Positions 8,375-20,435 of a stretch of DNA of 64,000 nt are shown one piece after another. The DNA is from Mycolicibacterium chlorophenolicum. Lineage in GTDB: Bacteria > Actinomycetota > Actinomycetes > Mycobacteriales > Mycobacteriaceae. The stretch spans positions 107,662 to 171,661 of the forward strand of contig NZ_JYNL01000023.1 in the NCBI RefSeq assembly GCF_001044235.1, given 5' to 3'. The position numbers and the translations under genes are program-made. Position 1 is the first letter of the stretch. Each line of letters opens with the position of its first letter. The notes under the pieces were generated by a model. The model searched no databases. It had not been told where the DNA came from and saw only the letters and a list, made by a program, of their open reading frames with translations.

Positions 8375-10293
8375 GCGCGCCGGCGGATCAGCACCGTCGC
8401 CCCCGCGACCAGCGCTGCGGCGCCGACGGCGGCCACGCTGGCCCAGGCCCACCACCGCCACCCGTCGGACGGCGCCGGCTGGTGGGGCATCGAATCGCCC
8501 TCGTTCACCGACAGCGTCACCGTCTGTCCCGCGATCCCGGTCGCGACGACGTCCCCGGTCAACGAGCCCCACCGGCTGGGCAGGCCGCGCATGTGATCGA
8601 GGGTGGTGTCGACCAGGGACCAGTCCCCGGTGCCGGTCACCGCGAGCACCGCGCGTCCGCGGTCGGTGAACGCCTGCACCATGCCCAGGGGCGCATGCAG
8701 ATCCACCAGCGTGTTGGCAGCACCCGCCGCGGTCCCGACGTCGACGGTGTCGCCGTCGGCGGGCAGCAGCGGTGGGCGCAGCCCGGCGTCGGCGAGCCCG
8801 CGCCCGCCACTGACGACGAGCACCCCGGTGCCCGATCCGGCCGCGTCCGAGAGGCGGGTGATGCGCGGACGCAACGTCACCTGGGTCTGCTGGGCGATGA
8901 GATTGATCGCGGCGGCGGCGAATCGGAGATGGTCGGGGCTGTCGATCGCGACGTCGAAGTCGGGCGTGAACGCCATCGGCAGCGCCGGGAACCCGCCGCG
9001 GTTACCCGCGCCGGGGGTCACCGTCACCGTGGACTGCGGATCGACGGAGAACGTGACCCGGTCGTTGAGCGGCGCGCACTCCTGGCGGGGGATGTACCGC
9101 AACTCCAGGGCGAGGCCGACGTTCGACGTGATGGCCTCGACGGGGATGTCGCCGGTGATGTCGAGCGTGCCCGACCCGTCCAGGCTGCGCGCCGCCAGCA
9201 CCGTGGCGCCGGAGCGCAGCAGCAGCGAGCCCTCGCCGCCGGCGATCGGGGTGTAGTGGGCCTTGAGGTGGACGGTCGCGCCGCTGATCGGCCCGACCCC
9301 GAAGGCCGCGGCGTCGAAGCCGGTGTAGAGCGTCGTGGTGCCGGCCACCGACGTCTGGCCCGAGATACCGAGCTGGCCGAAGGTTTTCACCGTCGAGGTC
9401 AGGTCGGTGCCCTCGCGGGAGGACACCATCACCGCGGAATCGCTCTGTGCCAGCCCGATCCGGCGGTCGGTGAACAGCCCCGCCTGCGCGACGAGCTGCT
9501 CGCCGGTGCCGGTGATCGCCAGCACGGCCGCGGGTGTCCCGGCGTTCTCGACGGTGATGCCCGGGCGACCACCGTCACGGATGTCGATCACCCGCGTCGT
9601 CGGCGACACCGCCTGTGGCGGAGCAGCATCGTCGCTGACGTCGATGCGCACCGGCATCGGCCGGTACAGCTGGGTGAGCTTGGCGACCAGGTCGAGCGCG
9701 GCCTGCTGCTGGTGCTCGGTGGGGGTGCGGCCGACGCGGATCACGATGCGGTCGAGGTAACCGGGAAGGAAACCGGCCACGGTGACCGGATCCGGCGCCG
9801 GGCCGGAGAACGTCGTGGTCAGTCCGCTCAGAGTCAGGGCGGGCGGCTGCGTGCAGGTGGTGGCCGCCGGGCCGGCGTTGCGGACGACGAAGCTCAGCTT
9901 CGCGCGTCCGTCGGCGACCTGGGCCGCGGCGATGTCGACACCGAACGGCACACTGATCGCACCGGGCGGGATCGGGACCACGCCCAGCACCACGCCGCGG
10001 CCGTCCAGGATGTCCAGCCGCCCGTCGGTGACGTTCACGATCGAGCCGACCTCACCGGTCAGCATCGTCGGGAACACCCCGGCGGGCACCGGAATCGAGG
10101 TGTCGCTGGGCTGGTTCGCGCCGACGATGTCCATCCGGTCGGCGAGGCCCAACTGGGCCCAGCCGATCGCGGGGGAGACCGCGGGCCCGGCCACCGCCTC
10201 GACGTAGGGGTCCGCCGCGGCCGTTCCGGGCAGGACCGCGACGGAGGCGAACACCGCCAGGGCGGCGGCGAGGGTGCACAGTCGTCGTGTCAT
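8371..10293 (-). CDS. BcsB-like polysaccharide synthase accessory protein
   Basis: A 640-residue exported protein. It has a signal peptide (R-R-L-C then a hydrophobic stretch ending near A-A-A-D), a large extracytoplasmic region, and a single C-terminal TM helix (about 612-634) with an R-R-R tail. This topology, the repeated beta-rich segments (for example P-G-Y-L-D-R-I-V-I-R-V and D-S-P-D-H-L-R-F), and the neighbouring cellulose-synthase-like GT2 support a BcsB-type role: guiding the nascent polymer across the membrane surface. The family call is my recognition of pattern, not a computed match. The ATG at 10293 overlaps the glycosyltransferase stop by 4 bp. Confidence 0.6.
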   Translation of the reverse strand: MTRRLCTLAAALAVFASVAVLPGTAAADPYVEAVAGPAVSPAIGWAQLGLADRMDIVGANQPSDTSIPVPAGVFPTMLTGEVGSIVNVTDGRLDILDGRGVVLGVVPIPPGAISVPFGVDIAAAQVADGRAKLSFVVRNAGPAATTCTQPPALTLSGLTTTFSGPAPDPVTVAGFLPGYLDRIVIRVGRTPTEHQQQAALDLVAKLTQLYRPMPVRIDVSDDAAPPQAVSPTTRVIDIRDGGRPGITVENAGTPAAVLAITGTGEQLVAQAGLFTDRRIGLAQSDSAVMVSSREGTDLTSTVKTFGQLGISGQTSVAGTTTLYTGFDAAAFGVGPISGATVHLKAHYTPIAGGEGSLLLRSGATVLAARSLDGSGTLDITGDIPVEAITSNVGLALELRYIPRQECAPLNDRVTFSVDPQSTVTVTPGAGNRGGFPALPMAFTPDFDVAIDSPDHLRFAAAAINLIAQQTQVTLRPRITRLSDAAGSGTGVLVVSGGRGLADAGLRPPLLPADGDTVDVGTAAGAANTLVDLHAPLGMVQAFTDRGRAVLAVTGTGDWSLVDTTLDHMRGLPSRWGSLTGDVVATGIAGQTVTLSVNEGDSMPHQPAPSDGWRWWAWASVAAVGAAALVAGATVLIRRRA

Positions 10294-11702
10294 CGGGTGC
10301 CTTCCATGGGCTGGGGGGAGTCGAGAGGATGGCCGAGTCCGTGCACCGTCTTCTCCCAGAAGGAGGGGCGGAACACGAACTGGTAGAGCGCTTTCAGCGC
10401 GGCGACCGACTGCAGCACCCAGTACAGCGGGGTGAGCAGCGCGGCCCACCACAGGTGCGGCTTGCCGAGTGCCTGGGTGACGATGACGCCGGTGTACACC
10501 GACAGCGGCGAGCCGAGCAGGAACAGCGCCAGGCACACGTAGTAGGTCAGCGGCGGGAACAGCACCTCGATGAACGCCGGCCGGCCCAGTACCCAGACCA
10601 GCAGGGCGAACCAGAACGCGATGTTCAGCGCGCTGGTGAGCGGCACGCCGCCGGTCATGTTGATCAGTCGGAGCGTCGCCTTGGTGCCGATCTCGCGGCG
10701 CAGGCCCGCCGGGTCGCGCAGCGCGACCAGCATCGTCTGCAGGTAGCCCTTGTACCACCGGGACCGCTGCCTGATCCAGTTCACGACGTCGGAGTTGGCT
10801 TCCTCCAACGTGATCGAGTCGAGGATCAGCGTGCGGTAGCCGTGCCGCGCGAGCCGGACACCGAGGTCGGCGTCCTCGGTGACGTTGAACTCGTCCCAGC
10901 CGCCGATCTCCCGCCAGACCGAGACCCGCATGTGGTTCGACGTTCCGCCCAGCGGCACCACGCAGCGCGCCTGTTCCACCGCGGGCAGGACCACACCGAA
11001 CCACTGGTCGTACTCGAGGGAGAAGAACCGCGTCAGCAGGTTCTGCCGTTCGTTGAAGTAGCCCAGACGTGCCTGCAGGCAACCGATGTCGGCGGGTAAC
11101 CGACCGAACGCGGCCGCGGCGCGGCGCAGCTGCAGCGGATCCGGGATGTCCTCGGCGTCGTAGATCGTCAGGAGCTCACCGCGCAGATCGGGCAGCGACA
11201 TGCCGTAGTTGCACGCCTTGGGTTTGGTCTTGGGCAGGCTGTGCGGGACGATCACCAGCCGGACCGACTGCAGGTCCGCGTCGAGCAGCGCTGTCTGGGT
11301 CGCGATGTCGTCTTCCTCGACCAGCAGCAGGATCTCGAGCTTGTCGGCCGGATAGTCGAGGCGGCCCACGCCGTTGATCAGGTTGGTGACGATCGAGGGC
11401 TCGTCGTAGACCGGCAGCAGCACCGTGTAGACGGGCAGGTCGTCGTCGCGCAGCGCCAACGCCTCCTCCGGCTCCACCCGGATCAGCGCCGAGGCGCGTA
11501 ACCCCCGCAGCAGCAACAGGTTCCGGTCGACCGTCGACACCAGGTACAGCAGCGCCACCGCCGCGGTCACCGCGGGCGGCACCAGGCGGGGCCACACCGC
11601 GACCGCCGCCACAACGGGCAGCAGCGCCAGCCCCGACAGTGCGAGGGTCCGTCGGCTCAGCAGCGAGCGGGCCGACAGGTGCTCGGGGAGTTGCTCAGGC
11701 AC
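10290..11702 (-). CDS. Processive family-2 glycosyltransferase, cellulose synthase-like
   Basis: A 470-residue membrane glycosyltransferase. Two N-terminal helices (about 19-38 and 43-58) precede a GT2 domain with all processive-synthase signatures: E-E-D-D at 129-132, the DxD-type D-A-E-D at 182-185, T-E-D at 275-277 and R-Q-R-S-R-W at 311-316 (a Q-x-x-R-W variant). Several C-terminal helices follow. It should polymerise a UDP-sugar and extrude the chain; the sugar is unknown. No PilZ domain follows the helices, so direct c-di-GMP control as in BcsA is unlikely. The GTG start at 11702 overlaps the upstream gene by 8 bp; the frame is open further upstream but lies inside that gene. Confidence 0.85.
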   Translation of the reverse strand: MPEQLPEHLSARSLLSRRTLALSGLALLPVVAAVAVWPRLVPPAVTAAVALLYLVSTVDRNLLLLRGLRASALIRVEPEEALALRDDDLPVYTVLLPVYDEPSIVTNLINGVGRLDYPADKLEILLLVEEDDIATQTALLDADLQSVRLVIVPHSLPKTKPKACNYGMSLPDLRGELLTIYDAEDIPDPLQLRRAAAAFGRLPADIGCLQARLGYFNERQNLLTRFFSLEYDQWFGVVLPAVEQARCVVPLGGTSNHMRVSVWREIGGWDEFNVTEDADLGVRLARHGYRTLILDSITLEEANSDVVNWIRQRSRWYKGYLQTMLVALRDPAGLRREIGTKATLRLINMTGGVPLTSALNIAFWFALLVWVLGRPAFIEVLFPPLTYYVCLALFLLGSPLSVYTGVIVTQALGKPHLWWAALLTPLYWVLQSVAALKALYQFVFRPSFWEKTVHGLGHPLDSPQPMEGTR

Positions 11703-13140
11703 GGGCCACCGCGGTGACCGTCTCGACCAGGGTGCTCGCGCGGGCGCGGACCAACTCGTCGACCTGACCGGTGTCGTCGGGCTGTTGGCGCGCCAGCCAC
11801 AGTGCGGGCGCAAGGGACATCGCGGACACCGACAGCGGCGCGGGCGGTGGGGGTGGCGCCGCACCGGTCAGGGCCTGGCTGACGATGACGGTGACCTGCT
11901 GGTGAACCGTCGGCGTGTGCCACGTCCAGGTGATGGCGTACCACTGCCCGTCGGTCCCGGTGGTGGCGGCGTCGGCGTTGCTGTGGATGGTGCGGGCGCC
12001 GGTCGGGAGGCTGCTCGACGGGTCGGCGTTCCGGTAGGCGAGGGGGCGTGCCGAGGGGTACCAGACGGCGTCGGCGACGTCGCGGAGCGCGCCCGCGTTG
12101 TCGGTGGTGACCACGTCGACCGCCGCGGCGGGCAGTCCCTCGACCGGCGGTACGGAAAAGCGTTCCCACCGACTGCCGGGGCCGAGATAGCGGGTGATGA
12201 AATCGTAGGCGGTCGGCGCGCCCCACGCGGTGCGCTGGGTCCAGCCCCCATCGACGACCCCGACGACCCCGACGGCCTCGCCGGCCCGGCCGGCCGACGG
12301 CGCAGCGGTGAGCAGGAGGGCGGCCGCCGCGGCCACGAGCACCGCTGCCGAGAGCGGCGTCCGATCGGGAAGCGGGAACTCCTCCACCACAGTACTTTTC
12401 GACTGTATCCGGACGACGGTCGCCGTCGTGAGCACCGGCAGCACCCCGGCGACCAGCACGGTCGGCCAGAGGCCCGTCCAGGCCCACGCGATCGCCAGCC
12501 CGATCGCGAGACAGCCCAGCGTCGCGGCCAGTCGCACCCGCCACGTCACGGCGCGCGTCGAGAGCGCAACGGCGGATGCGCCCACCCCGGCCGCGACCGC
12601 GGTGACCGAGCGGTCGCTTCCGCCCAGGGCCGCCGTCGCCAGCAGCACGGGAAGGGGAGTGCTGAGGCACGACGCGAACAGCCACAGGGGCCACATGCGG
12701 ACCACGTGCCGGACACCGAACAGCACGGTCAGCACGCAGGCGAACCACACGACGGTGCTCAGCAGCGGGAGGCGCCACAGGCCGGCCAGCGTGGGCAGCC
12801 GGTGCGCGAGGAGGTGGATCGCGATGAAGCCGCCCGCGCCGACCAGCGCCACCACGATCCAGTCCGATTCGGCGTCACCCACCCCGCGCGGCGGGGTGCG
12901 GTACGCGGCGGCGATCATCACCAGCAGCACGGGGACGACCAGCAGGTACGCACCGCGGGACCCCTGCGACGCGGCGTCCACGACGCCGGCGTAGAGGGGA
13001 GCCCAGCCCGCGGCGGTGAGCGCGACGGCCGCCGCCATCCGGAGCCGGAACGGGTGGCTCGACACCCACCTCAGCCGCTCGCCCAGTGCGCTCGCGGGCG
13101 CGGGGATCACCGCCGCGGTGCGCAGGTCGAGCACGGACAT
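11695..13140 (-). CDS. Polytopic membrane protein with C-terminal extracytoplasmic domain (exosortase-like topology)
   Basis: A 481-residue protein that I cannot assign to a family. About eight to nine TM helices fill residues 35-315, followed by a ~170-residue soluble region. The helical part loosely resembles exosortase/archaeosortase proteins (a G-A-Y-L-L-V-V-P-V helix; R-M-W-P-L-W-L-F followed by P-L-P), but the catalytic C-S-G-type cysteine motif is absent. I chose ATG 13140, preceded by GTGGGGGA; a GTG at 13221 would add 27 residues with no signal-like character. It is the first gene of the four-gene polysaccharide operon. Confidence 0.5.
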   Translation of the reverse strand: MSVLDLRTAAVIPAPASALGERLRWVSSHPFRLRMAAAVALTAAGWAPLYAGVVDAASQGSRGAYLLVVPVLLVMIAAAYRTPPRGVGDAESDWIVVALVGAGGFIAIHLLAHRLPTLAGLWRLPLLSTVVWFACVLTVLFGVRHVVRMWPLWLFASCLSTPLPVLLATAALGGSDRSVTAVAAGVGASAVALSTRAVTWRVRLAATLGCLAIGLAIAWAWTGLWPTVLVAGVLPVLTTATVVRIQSKSTVVEEFPLPDRTPLSAAVLVAAAAALLLTAAPSAGRAGEAVGVVGVVDGGWTQRTAWGAPTAYDFITRYLGPGSRWERFSVPPVEGLPAAAVDVVTTDNAGALRDVADAVWYPSARPLAYRNADPSSSLPTGARTIHSNADAATTGTDGQWYAITWTWHTPTVHQQVTVIVSQALTGAAPPPPPAPLSVSAMSLAPALWLARQQPDDTGQVDELVRARASTLVETVTAVARA

Positions 13141-13255
13141 GGGGTCCCCCACTGTCAGAAAAATCCCGGATGGTGCAGAATCAGCGATTGGAGAGATGTT
13201 GCTAATTAACGCTTCTGTCACTGCGTTGTACGAAGTGAAGCAGTTTCAGCAAACT

Positions 13256-13280
13256 TTGACAACTTACTGCGGAGTAAATT
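13256..13280 (+). promoter_or_regulatory. Possible pta-ackA promoter region
   Basis: The 159-bp divergent gap between the polysaccharide operon and pta is the most A+T-rich stretch nearby. It contains a perfect TTGACA at 13256-13261. A TAAATT lies at 13275-13280, but that spacing (13 bp) is short; a 17-bp spacing would instead point to TTCGCT at 13279-13284. The assignment is therefore tentative. Confidence 0.3.
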
Positions 13281-13299
13281 CGCTCCGGGCGGTCCCGTA

Positions 13300-15435
13300 A
13301 TGACCCGGACTGGCCATCGGCCGCGCGATGCGGCAGGCTCTCCAGTTGTGCCCGATGCGCCCCGATCAGCGATCTCCGCGATCTATGTCGCCTCGCCCGA
13401 GGGGGACACCGGAAAGTCGACGATCGCGCTGGGCATCCTGCACCGGCTCGCCGCGACCGTCGCCCGGGTCGGGGTGTTCCGGCCGATCACCCGCATCAGC
13501 GAGGGTCGCGACTACATCCTGGAACTCCTGCTGACCCACACCACCGCCGACCTGCCGTACGAGGAGTGCGTCGGCGTCAGCTACCAGCAGCTGCACGACG
13601 ACCCCGAGGCGGCGCTGGCCGACATCGTCGACCGCTTCCACCACGTCGCGGACCGGTGCGACGCGGTGCTGATCGTCGGCAGCGACTACACCGACGTCGC
13701 CACCCCCAGTGAGCTCTCGATGAACGCCCGCATCGCGGCCAATCTCGGCGCGCCCGTCGTGCTCGCGGTCAAGGCCAAGGACCGCACGCCCGCGCAGGTC
13801 GAGCAGGTCGTCGCGCTCTGCATGGACGAGATCGCCGCGCAGCACGCGCACACCGCGGCCGTCGTGGTCAACCGGTGTGACCCGGCGCAGCTGGCCGACG
13901 TCGCCGCCGCGCTCGACGACCTCCCGCTGCGCAGTTATGTCCTTCCGGAGGAGCCGCTGCTCGTGGCGCCGTCGGTCGCCGAACTGCAGGCCGCCGTCGA
14001 GGGCACGGTGGTCCAGGGTGATCCGGCGCTGCTGGGACGGGAGGCCGAAGACGTGCTGGTGGCCGGCATGACCGCCGAGCACGTGCTGGAGCGGCTGACC
14101 GAAGGCGTCGCCGTCATCACCCCCGGCGACCGCTCCGACGTCGTGCTGGCCGTGCTCAGCGCCCATGCGGCAGAAGGCTTTCCGTCGCTGTCGTGCGCCA
14201 TCCTCAACGGCGGGCTGCCGCTGCACCCCGCGATCGAAGCCCTGGTGACGGGTCTCGGACTGCGCCTTCCGATCCTGCAGACCCGCTTCGGCACGTTCGA
14301 GACCGCAAGCCGGGTGGCGGCCACGCGTGGCCGTATGACGGCGGACTCGCCACGCAAGGTCGACACCGCCCTGGCCCTGATGGACACCTACGTCGACACC
14401 GCGGATCTGTTGGCGCAGTTGGCGATTCCGATCCCGACGGTGATCACCCCGCAGATGTTCACCTACCAGCTGCTCGATCAGGCCCGGGCCGACCGCAAGC
14501 GGATCGTGCTGCCCGAGGGCGACGACGACCGCATCCTCAAGGCGGCCGGCCGGCTGCTCAAACGCAATGTCGCCGAGCTGACCATCCTCGGTGAGGAGCA
14601 GCAGGTGCGGGCCCGCGCCGCCGAACTGGGCGTGGACCTGTCCGACGCGGTGATCCTCGACCCCCAGCGCAGCGAGCTCTGTGATCGGTTCGCCGAGCAG
14701 TACGCCGAGATGCGCAAGCACAAGGGCGTCAGCGTCGAGCAGGCCCGCGAGACCATGCACGACGTCTCGTATTTCGGCACGATGCTGGTGCACAACGAGA
14801 TGGTCGACGGCATGGTGTCGGGCGCACGGCACACCACCGCGCACACGGTGCGGCCCGCCTTCGAGATCATCAAGACGCTGCCGGACGTCAGCACGGTGTC
14901 GAGCATCTTCTTCATGTGCCTCGCCCACGAGGTGCTCGCCTACGGCGACTGTGCGATCGTCCCGGACCCCACCGCCGAGCAGCTCGCCGACATCGCGATC
15001 TCCTCGGCGCGCACCGCCGCGCAGTTCGGCATCGAACCGAGGGTCGCGATGCTGTCCTACTCCACGGGGACCTCCGGGACCGGCGCCGACGTCGACAAGG
15101 TCAGGAAGGCAACGGAACTGGTGCGCTCCCGCGAACCGGAGCTGCTGGTGGAGGGCCCGATCCAGTACGACGCCGCCGTGGAACCGTCGGTGGCGGCGAC
15201 GAAGATGCCCGACTCGACCGTGGCGGGACACGCGACGGTGCTGATCTTCCCCGACCTCAACACCGGCAACAACACCTACAAGGCGGTGCAGCGCAGCGCG
15301 GGCGCGATCGCGATCGGGCCGGTGCTGCAGGGCTTGAACAAACCGGTCAACGACCTGTCGCGGGGGGCCCTGGTCGAAGACATCGTGAACACCGTGGCGA
15401 TCACCGCCATCCAGGCGCAGGGACGCGAGCAGTGA
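13300..15435 (+). CDS. pta: Phosphate acetyltransferase
   Basis: A 711-residue long-form Pta that interconverts acetyl-CoA and acetyl phosphate. The N-terminal part is a P-loop-like regulatory domain (E-G-D-T-G-K-S-T near residues 30-37), followed by a DRTGG-type region. The catalytic PTA domain occupies about 385-705, with [12 protein letters not shown] at its start and T-G-N-N-T-Y-K near residue 655. The length is close to M. tuberculosis Pta (Rv0408). The first ~25 residues are not conserved in character, so a downstream start is possible. Its stop overlaps the ackA GTG (GTGA), giving the usual pta-ackA operon. Confidence 0.95.
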   Translation: MTRTGHRPRDAAGSPVVPDAPRSAISAIYVASPEGDTGKSTIALGILHRLAATVARVGVFRPITRISEGRDYILELLLTHTTADLPYEECVGVSYQQLHDDPEAALADIVDRFHHVADRCDAVLIVGSDYTDVATPSELSMNARIAANLGAPVVLAVKAKDRTPAQVEQVVALCMDEIAAQHAHTAAVVVNRCDPAQLADVAAALDDLPLRSYVLPEEPLLVAPSVAELQAAVEGTVVQGDPALLGREAEDVLVAGMTAEHVLERLTEGVAVITPGDRSDVVLAVLSAHAAEGFPSLSCAILNGGLPLHPAIEALVTGLGLRLPILQTRFGTFETASRVAATRGRMTADSPRKVDTALALMDTYVDTADLLAQLAIPIPTVITPQMFTYQLLDQARADRKRIVLPEGDDDRILKAAGRLLKRNVAELTILGEEQQVRARAAELGVDLSDAVILDPQRSELCDRFAEQYAEMRKHKGVSVEQARETMHDVSYFGTMLVHNEMVDGMVSGARHTTAHTVRPAFEIIKTLPDVSTVSSIFFMCLAHEVLAYGDCAIVPDPTAEQLADIAISSARTAAQFGIEPRVAMLSYSTGTSGTGADVDKVRKATELVRSREPELLVEGPIQYDAAVEPSVAATKMPDSTVAGHATVLIFPDLNTGNNTYKAVQRSAGAIAIGPVLQGLNKPVNDLSRGALVEDIVNTVAITAIQAQGREQ

Positions 15436-16592
15436 CCTCGTCGGTGCTGGTGCTCAACTCCGGCTCGTCCTCGGTGAAATACTCGGTGGTCGAACCGGAT
15501 TCGGGTGCGACGGTGGCCGACGGGATCGTGGAGCGGATCGGCGACTCGGCCGATGTGCCCGATCACGGTGCCGCACTCGACGTCGTCTTCGCAGCACTCG
15601 CCGAGGACGGCCACCACCTCGACGCACTCGGTCTGGTGGCGGTCGGGCACCGGGTGGTGCACGGCGGCCCCGACCTGTACCGGCCGACCGCCGTCGACGA
15701 TGATCTGATCGCGCGGCTGAAAGAGCTGGCGCCGCTGGCGCCGCTGCACAATCCTCCCGCGATCCTCGGGATCGAGGTGGCGCGCAAGGCCCTTCCCGAC
15801 CTGCCGCACATCGCGGTGTTCGACACCGCGTTCTTCCATGACCTGCCCGCGGCCGCGGCCACCTACGCGATCGACAGCGAGATCGCCGAGCGCTGGCACA
15901 TCCGGCGCTACGGATTCCACGGCACCTCCCACCAGTACGTCAGCGAGCAGGCCGCGGAGTTCCTCGGTGTGCCCGCCGCGTCGCTGCGCCAGATCGTGCT
16001 GCACCTGGGTAACGGCGCGTCGGCGTCGGCCATCGTCGGGGGCCGGCCGGTCGAGACGTCGATGGGGCTCACGCCGATGGAGGGACTCGTGATGGGGACC
16101 CGCTCCGGGGACGTGGACCCCGGCATCCTCACCTATCTGTTCCGTGAAGCCGGCATGAGCGTCGAGGACATCGAGACCATGCTGAACCGTCGCTCCGGGG
16201 TGCGCGGGCTCGGCGGCGAGATCGACTTCCGGGTGCTGCATCAGCGGATCGCCGCCGGCGAGGCGGCGGCACAGCTGGCCTACGACGTCTACATCCACCG
16301 CCTCCGCAAGTACATCGGTGCGTATCTGGCCGTGCTCGGCGGGGCCGACGTCATCACGTTCACCGCCGGTGTCGGCGAGAACGACGCACTGGTGCGCCGC
16401 GATGCGCTCTCGGGGCTGGGCGCGTTCGGGATCGAGATCGACGAGCATCTCAACGACAGCCCGGGCCGCGCAGCCCGGCGGATCTCCCCCGAGGGGGCGC
16501 CCACGACGGTGCTAGTGGTGCCCACCAACGAGGAGCTTGCGATCGCTCGGGCGTGTGCGGGTGTACTTGGCGGCGGCCACGGCGACCGGTAG
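15432..16592 (+). CDS. ackA: Acetate kinase
   Basis: A 386-residue acetate kinase converting acetyl phosphate plus ADP to acetate plus ATP. The N-terminal [11 protein letters not shown] signature, the G-H-R-V-V-H-G-G motif near residue 77, F-D-T-A-F-F-H near 134, H-G-T-S-H near 163, H-L-G-N-G-A-S near 192 and the late T-A-G-V-G-E-N motif are all present. GTG 15432 is the start that gives the family N-terminus and couples translation to pta. The 3' end overlaps the opposite-strand STAS gene by 81 bp. Confidence 0.96.
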   Translation: MTSSVLVLNSGSSSVKYSVVEPDSGATVADGIVERIGDSADVPDHGAALDVVFAALAEDGHHLDALGLVAVGHRVVHGGPDLYRPTAVDDDLIARLKELAPLAPLHNPPAILGIEVARKALPDLPHIAVFDTAFFHDLPAAAATYAIDSEIAERWHIRRYGFHGTSHQYVSEQAAEFLGVPAASLRQIVLHLGNGASASAIVGGRPVETSMGLTPMEGLVMGTRSGDVDPGILTYLFREAGMSVEDIETMLNRRSGVRGLGGEIDFRVLHQRIAAGEAAAQLAYDVYIHRLRKYIGAYLAVLGGADVITFTAGVGENDALVRRDALSGLGAFGIEIDEHLNDSPGRAARRISPEGAPTTVLVVPTNEELAIARACAGVLGGGHGDR

Positions 16593-16943
16593 TTCCCGCT
16601 TCGGATCGCAGATGCGCAGCAGCCGCCGCACATGCGAACCCGCCAGCAGCGACCACCGCACGCCCGCGCGGGTGCACACCACGTCGATGTTGGTCAGCGC
16701 CGCGAAACCGGATGCGGCGAAGAACTCCACGGTCTGAAGGTCGAGGATCAGCTTGCGGGAACCGCCGAGCCGCTTCTCGATGTAGCGGGCGAGCGCCATG
16801 GCGTTGGTCGCGTCGATCTCACCGTGGATCGTCACCAGCACGGTGTGCGGCGGCAGTTCGCACGCCGAGAACGTGGCGCGGTGGTGTTCTTCACGCAGCT
16901 CGAACGACGTCGGATCCGGGCGGAACACCCGCTGTGTGCTCAT
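16512..16943 (-). CDS. STAS-domain protein (anti-anti-sigma factor-like)
   Basis: A 143-residue protein with one STAS domain: [12 protein letters not shown] near residue 41 and [16 protein letters not shown] near 70. The serine in that A-S-G-F segment is the position phosphorylated in SpoIIAA/RsbV proteins. It may release a sigma factor by binding an anti-sigma kinase; the partner is not in this window. ATG 16943 follows GGGAGG at a good distance; a start six codons upstream is less likely. The last 26 codons are antisense to the end of ackA. The start lies 222 bp from the pknG stop. Confidence 0.8.
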   Translation of the reverse strand: MSTQRVFRPDPTSFELREEHHRATFSACELPPHTVLVTIHGEIDATNAMALARYIEKRLGGSRKLILDLQTVEFFAASGFAALTNIDVVCTRAGVRWSLLAGSHVRRLLRICDPKRELPVAVAAAKYTRTRPSDRKLLVGGHH

Positions 16944-17012
16944 CGAGGCCTCCCTCAGCAAGGATGCCGTCAGGGGAAAGGAGCCCTAGGGTCTTAAAGC
17001 GTGGGGTAGACG

Positions 17013-17018
17013 ATACTA
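17013..17018 (-). promoter_or_regulatory. Possible -10 element for the STAS gene
   Basis: The minus strand reads TAGTAT here, a TANNNT-type hexamer 70 bp upstream of the STAS ATG in the gap after pknG. No convincing -35 was found. Confidence 0.25.
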
Positions 17019-17122
17019 CGGAATCAGTACCTTGACCATGATCCGTTCATATTCGTACCGACAGGCCCTCACCAGCGCATCTGCGTCAATTTTGCCGCCG
17101 TCCGTGACGTCGCGGGAGGCGC

Positions 17123-17146
17123 GCCGAAAGGTATAGACACTTCGGC
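17123..17146 (-). terminator. Hairpin after pknG, possible terminator
   Basis: GCCGAA at 17123-17128 and TTCGGC at 17141-17146 form a 6-bp dyad with a 12-base loop, 20 bp beyond the pknG stop. A second small dyad (AACGA / TCGTT, 17148-17163) lies between it and the stop. No clear U-tract follows, as is common in mycobacteria. Confidence 0.3.
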
Positions 17147-17165
17147 AACGAATTCCGTCGTTTGC

Positions 17166-20431
<3,266 letters not shown>

Positions 20432-20435
20432 GGCG

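Noticed and set aside
8371..11082. 903-codon minus-strand frame covering the BcsB-like gene and more
   Set aside because: The part above 10293 is the shadow of the GT2 gene; a signal peptide and a 4-bp overlap with the GT2 stop fix the start at 10293.
10290..11702. c-di-GMP control of the GT2 through a PilZ domain
   Set aside because: The protein ends after its C-terminal helices; there is no room for PilZ and no R-x-x-x-R motif.
13366..15231. 621-codon minus-strand frame opposite pta
   Set aside because: Typical high-GC antisense shadow, His/Arg/Gly-rich with no motif; pta on the plus strand is certain.
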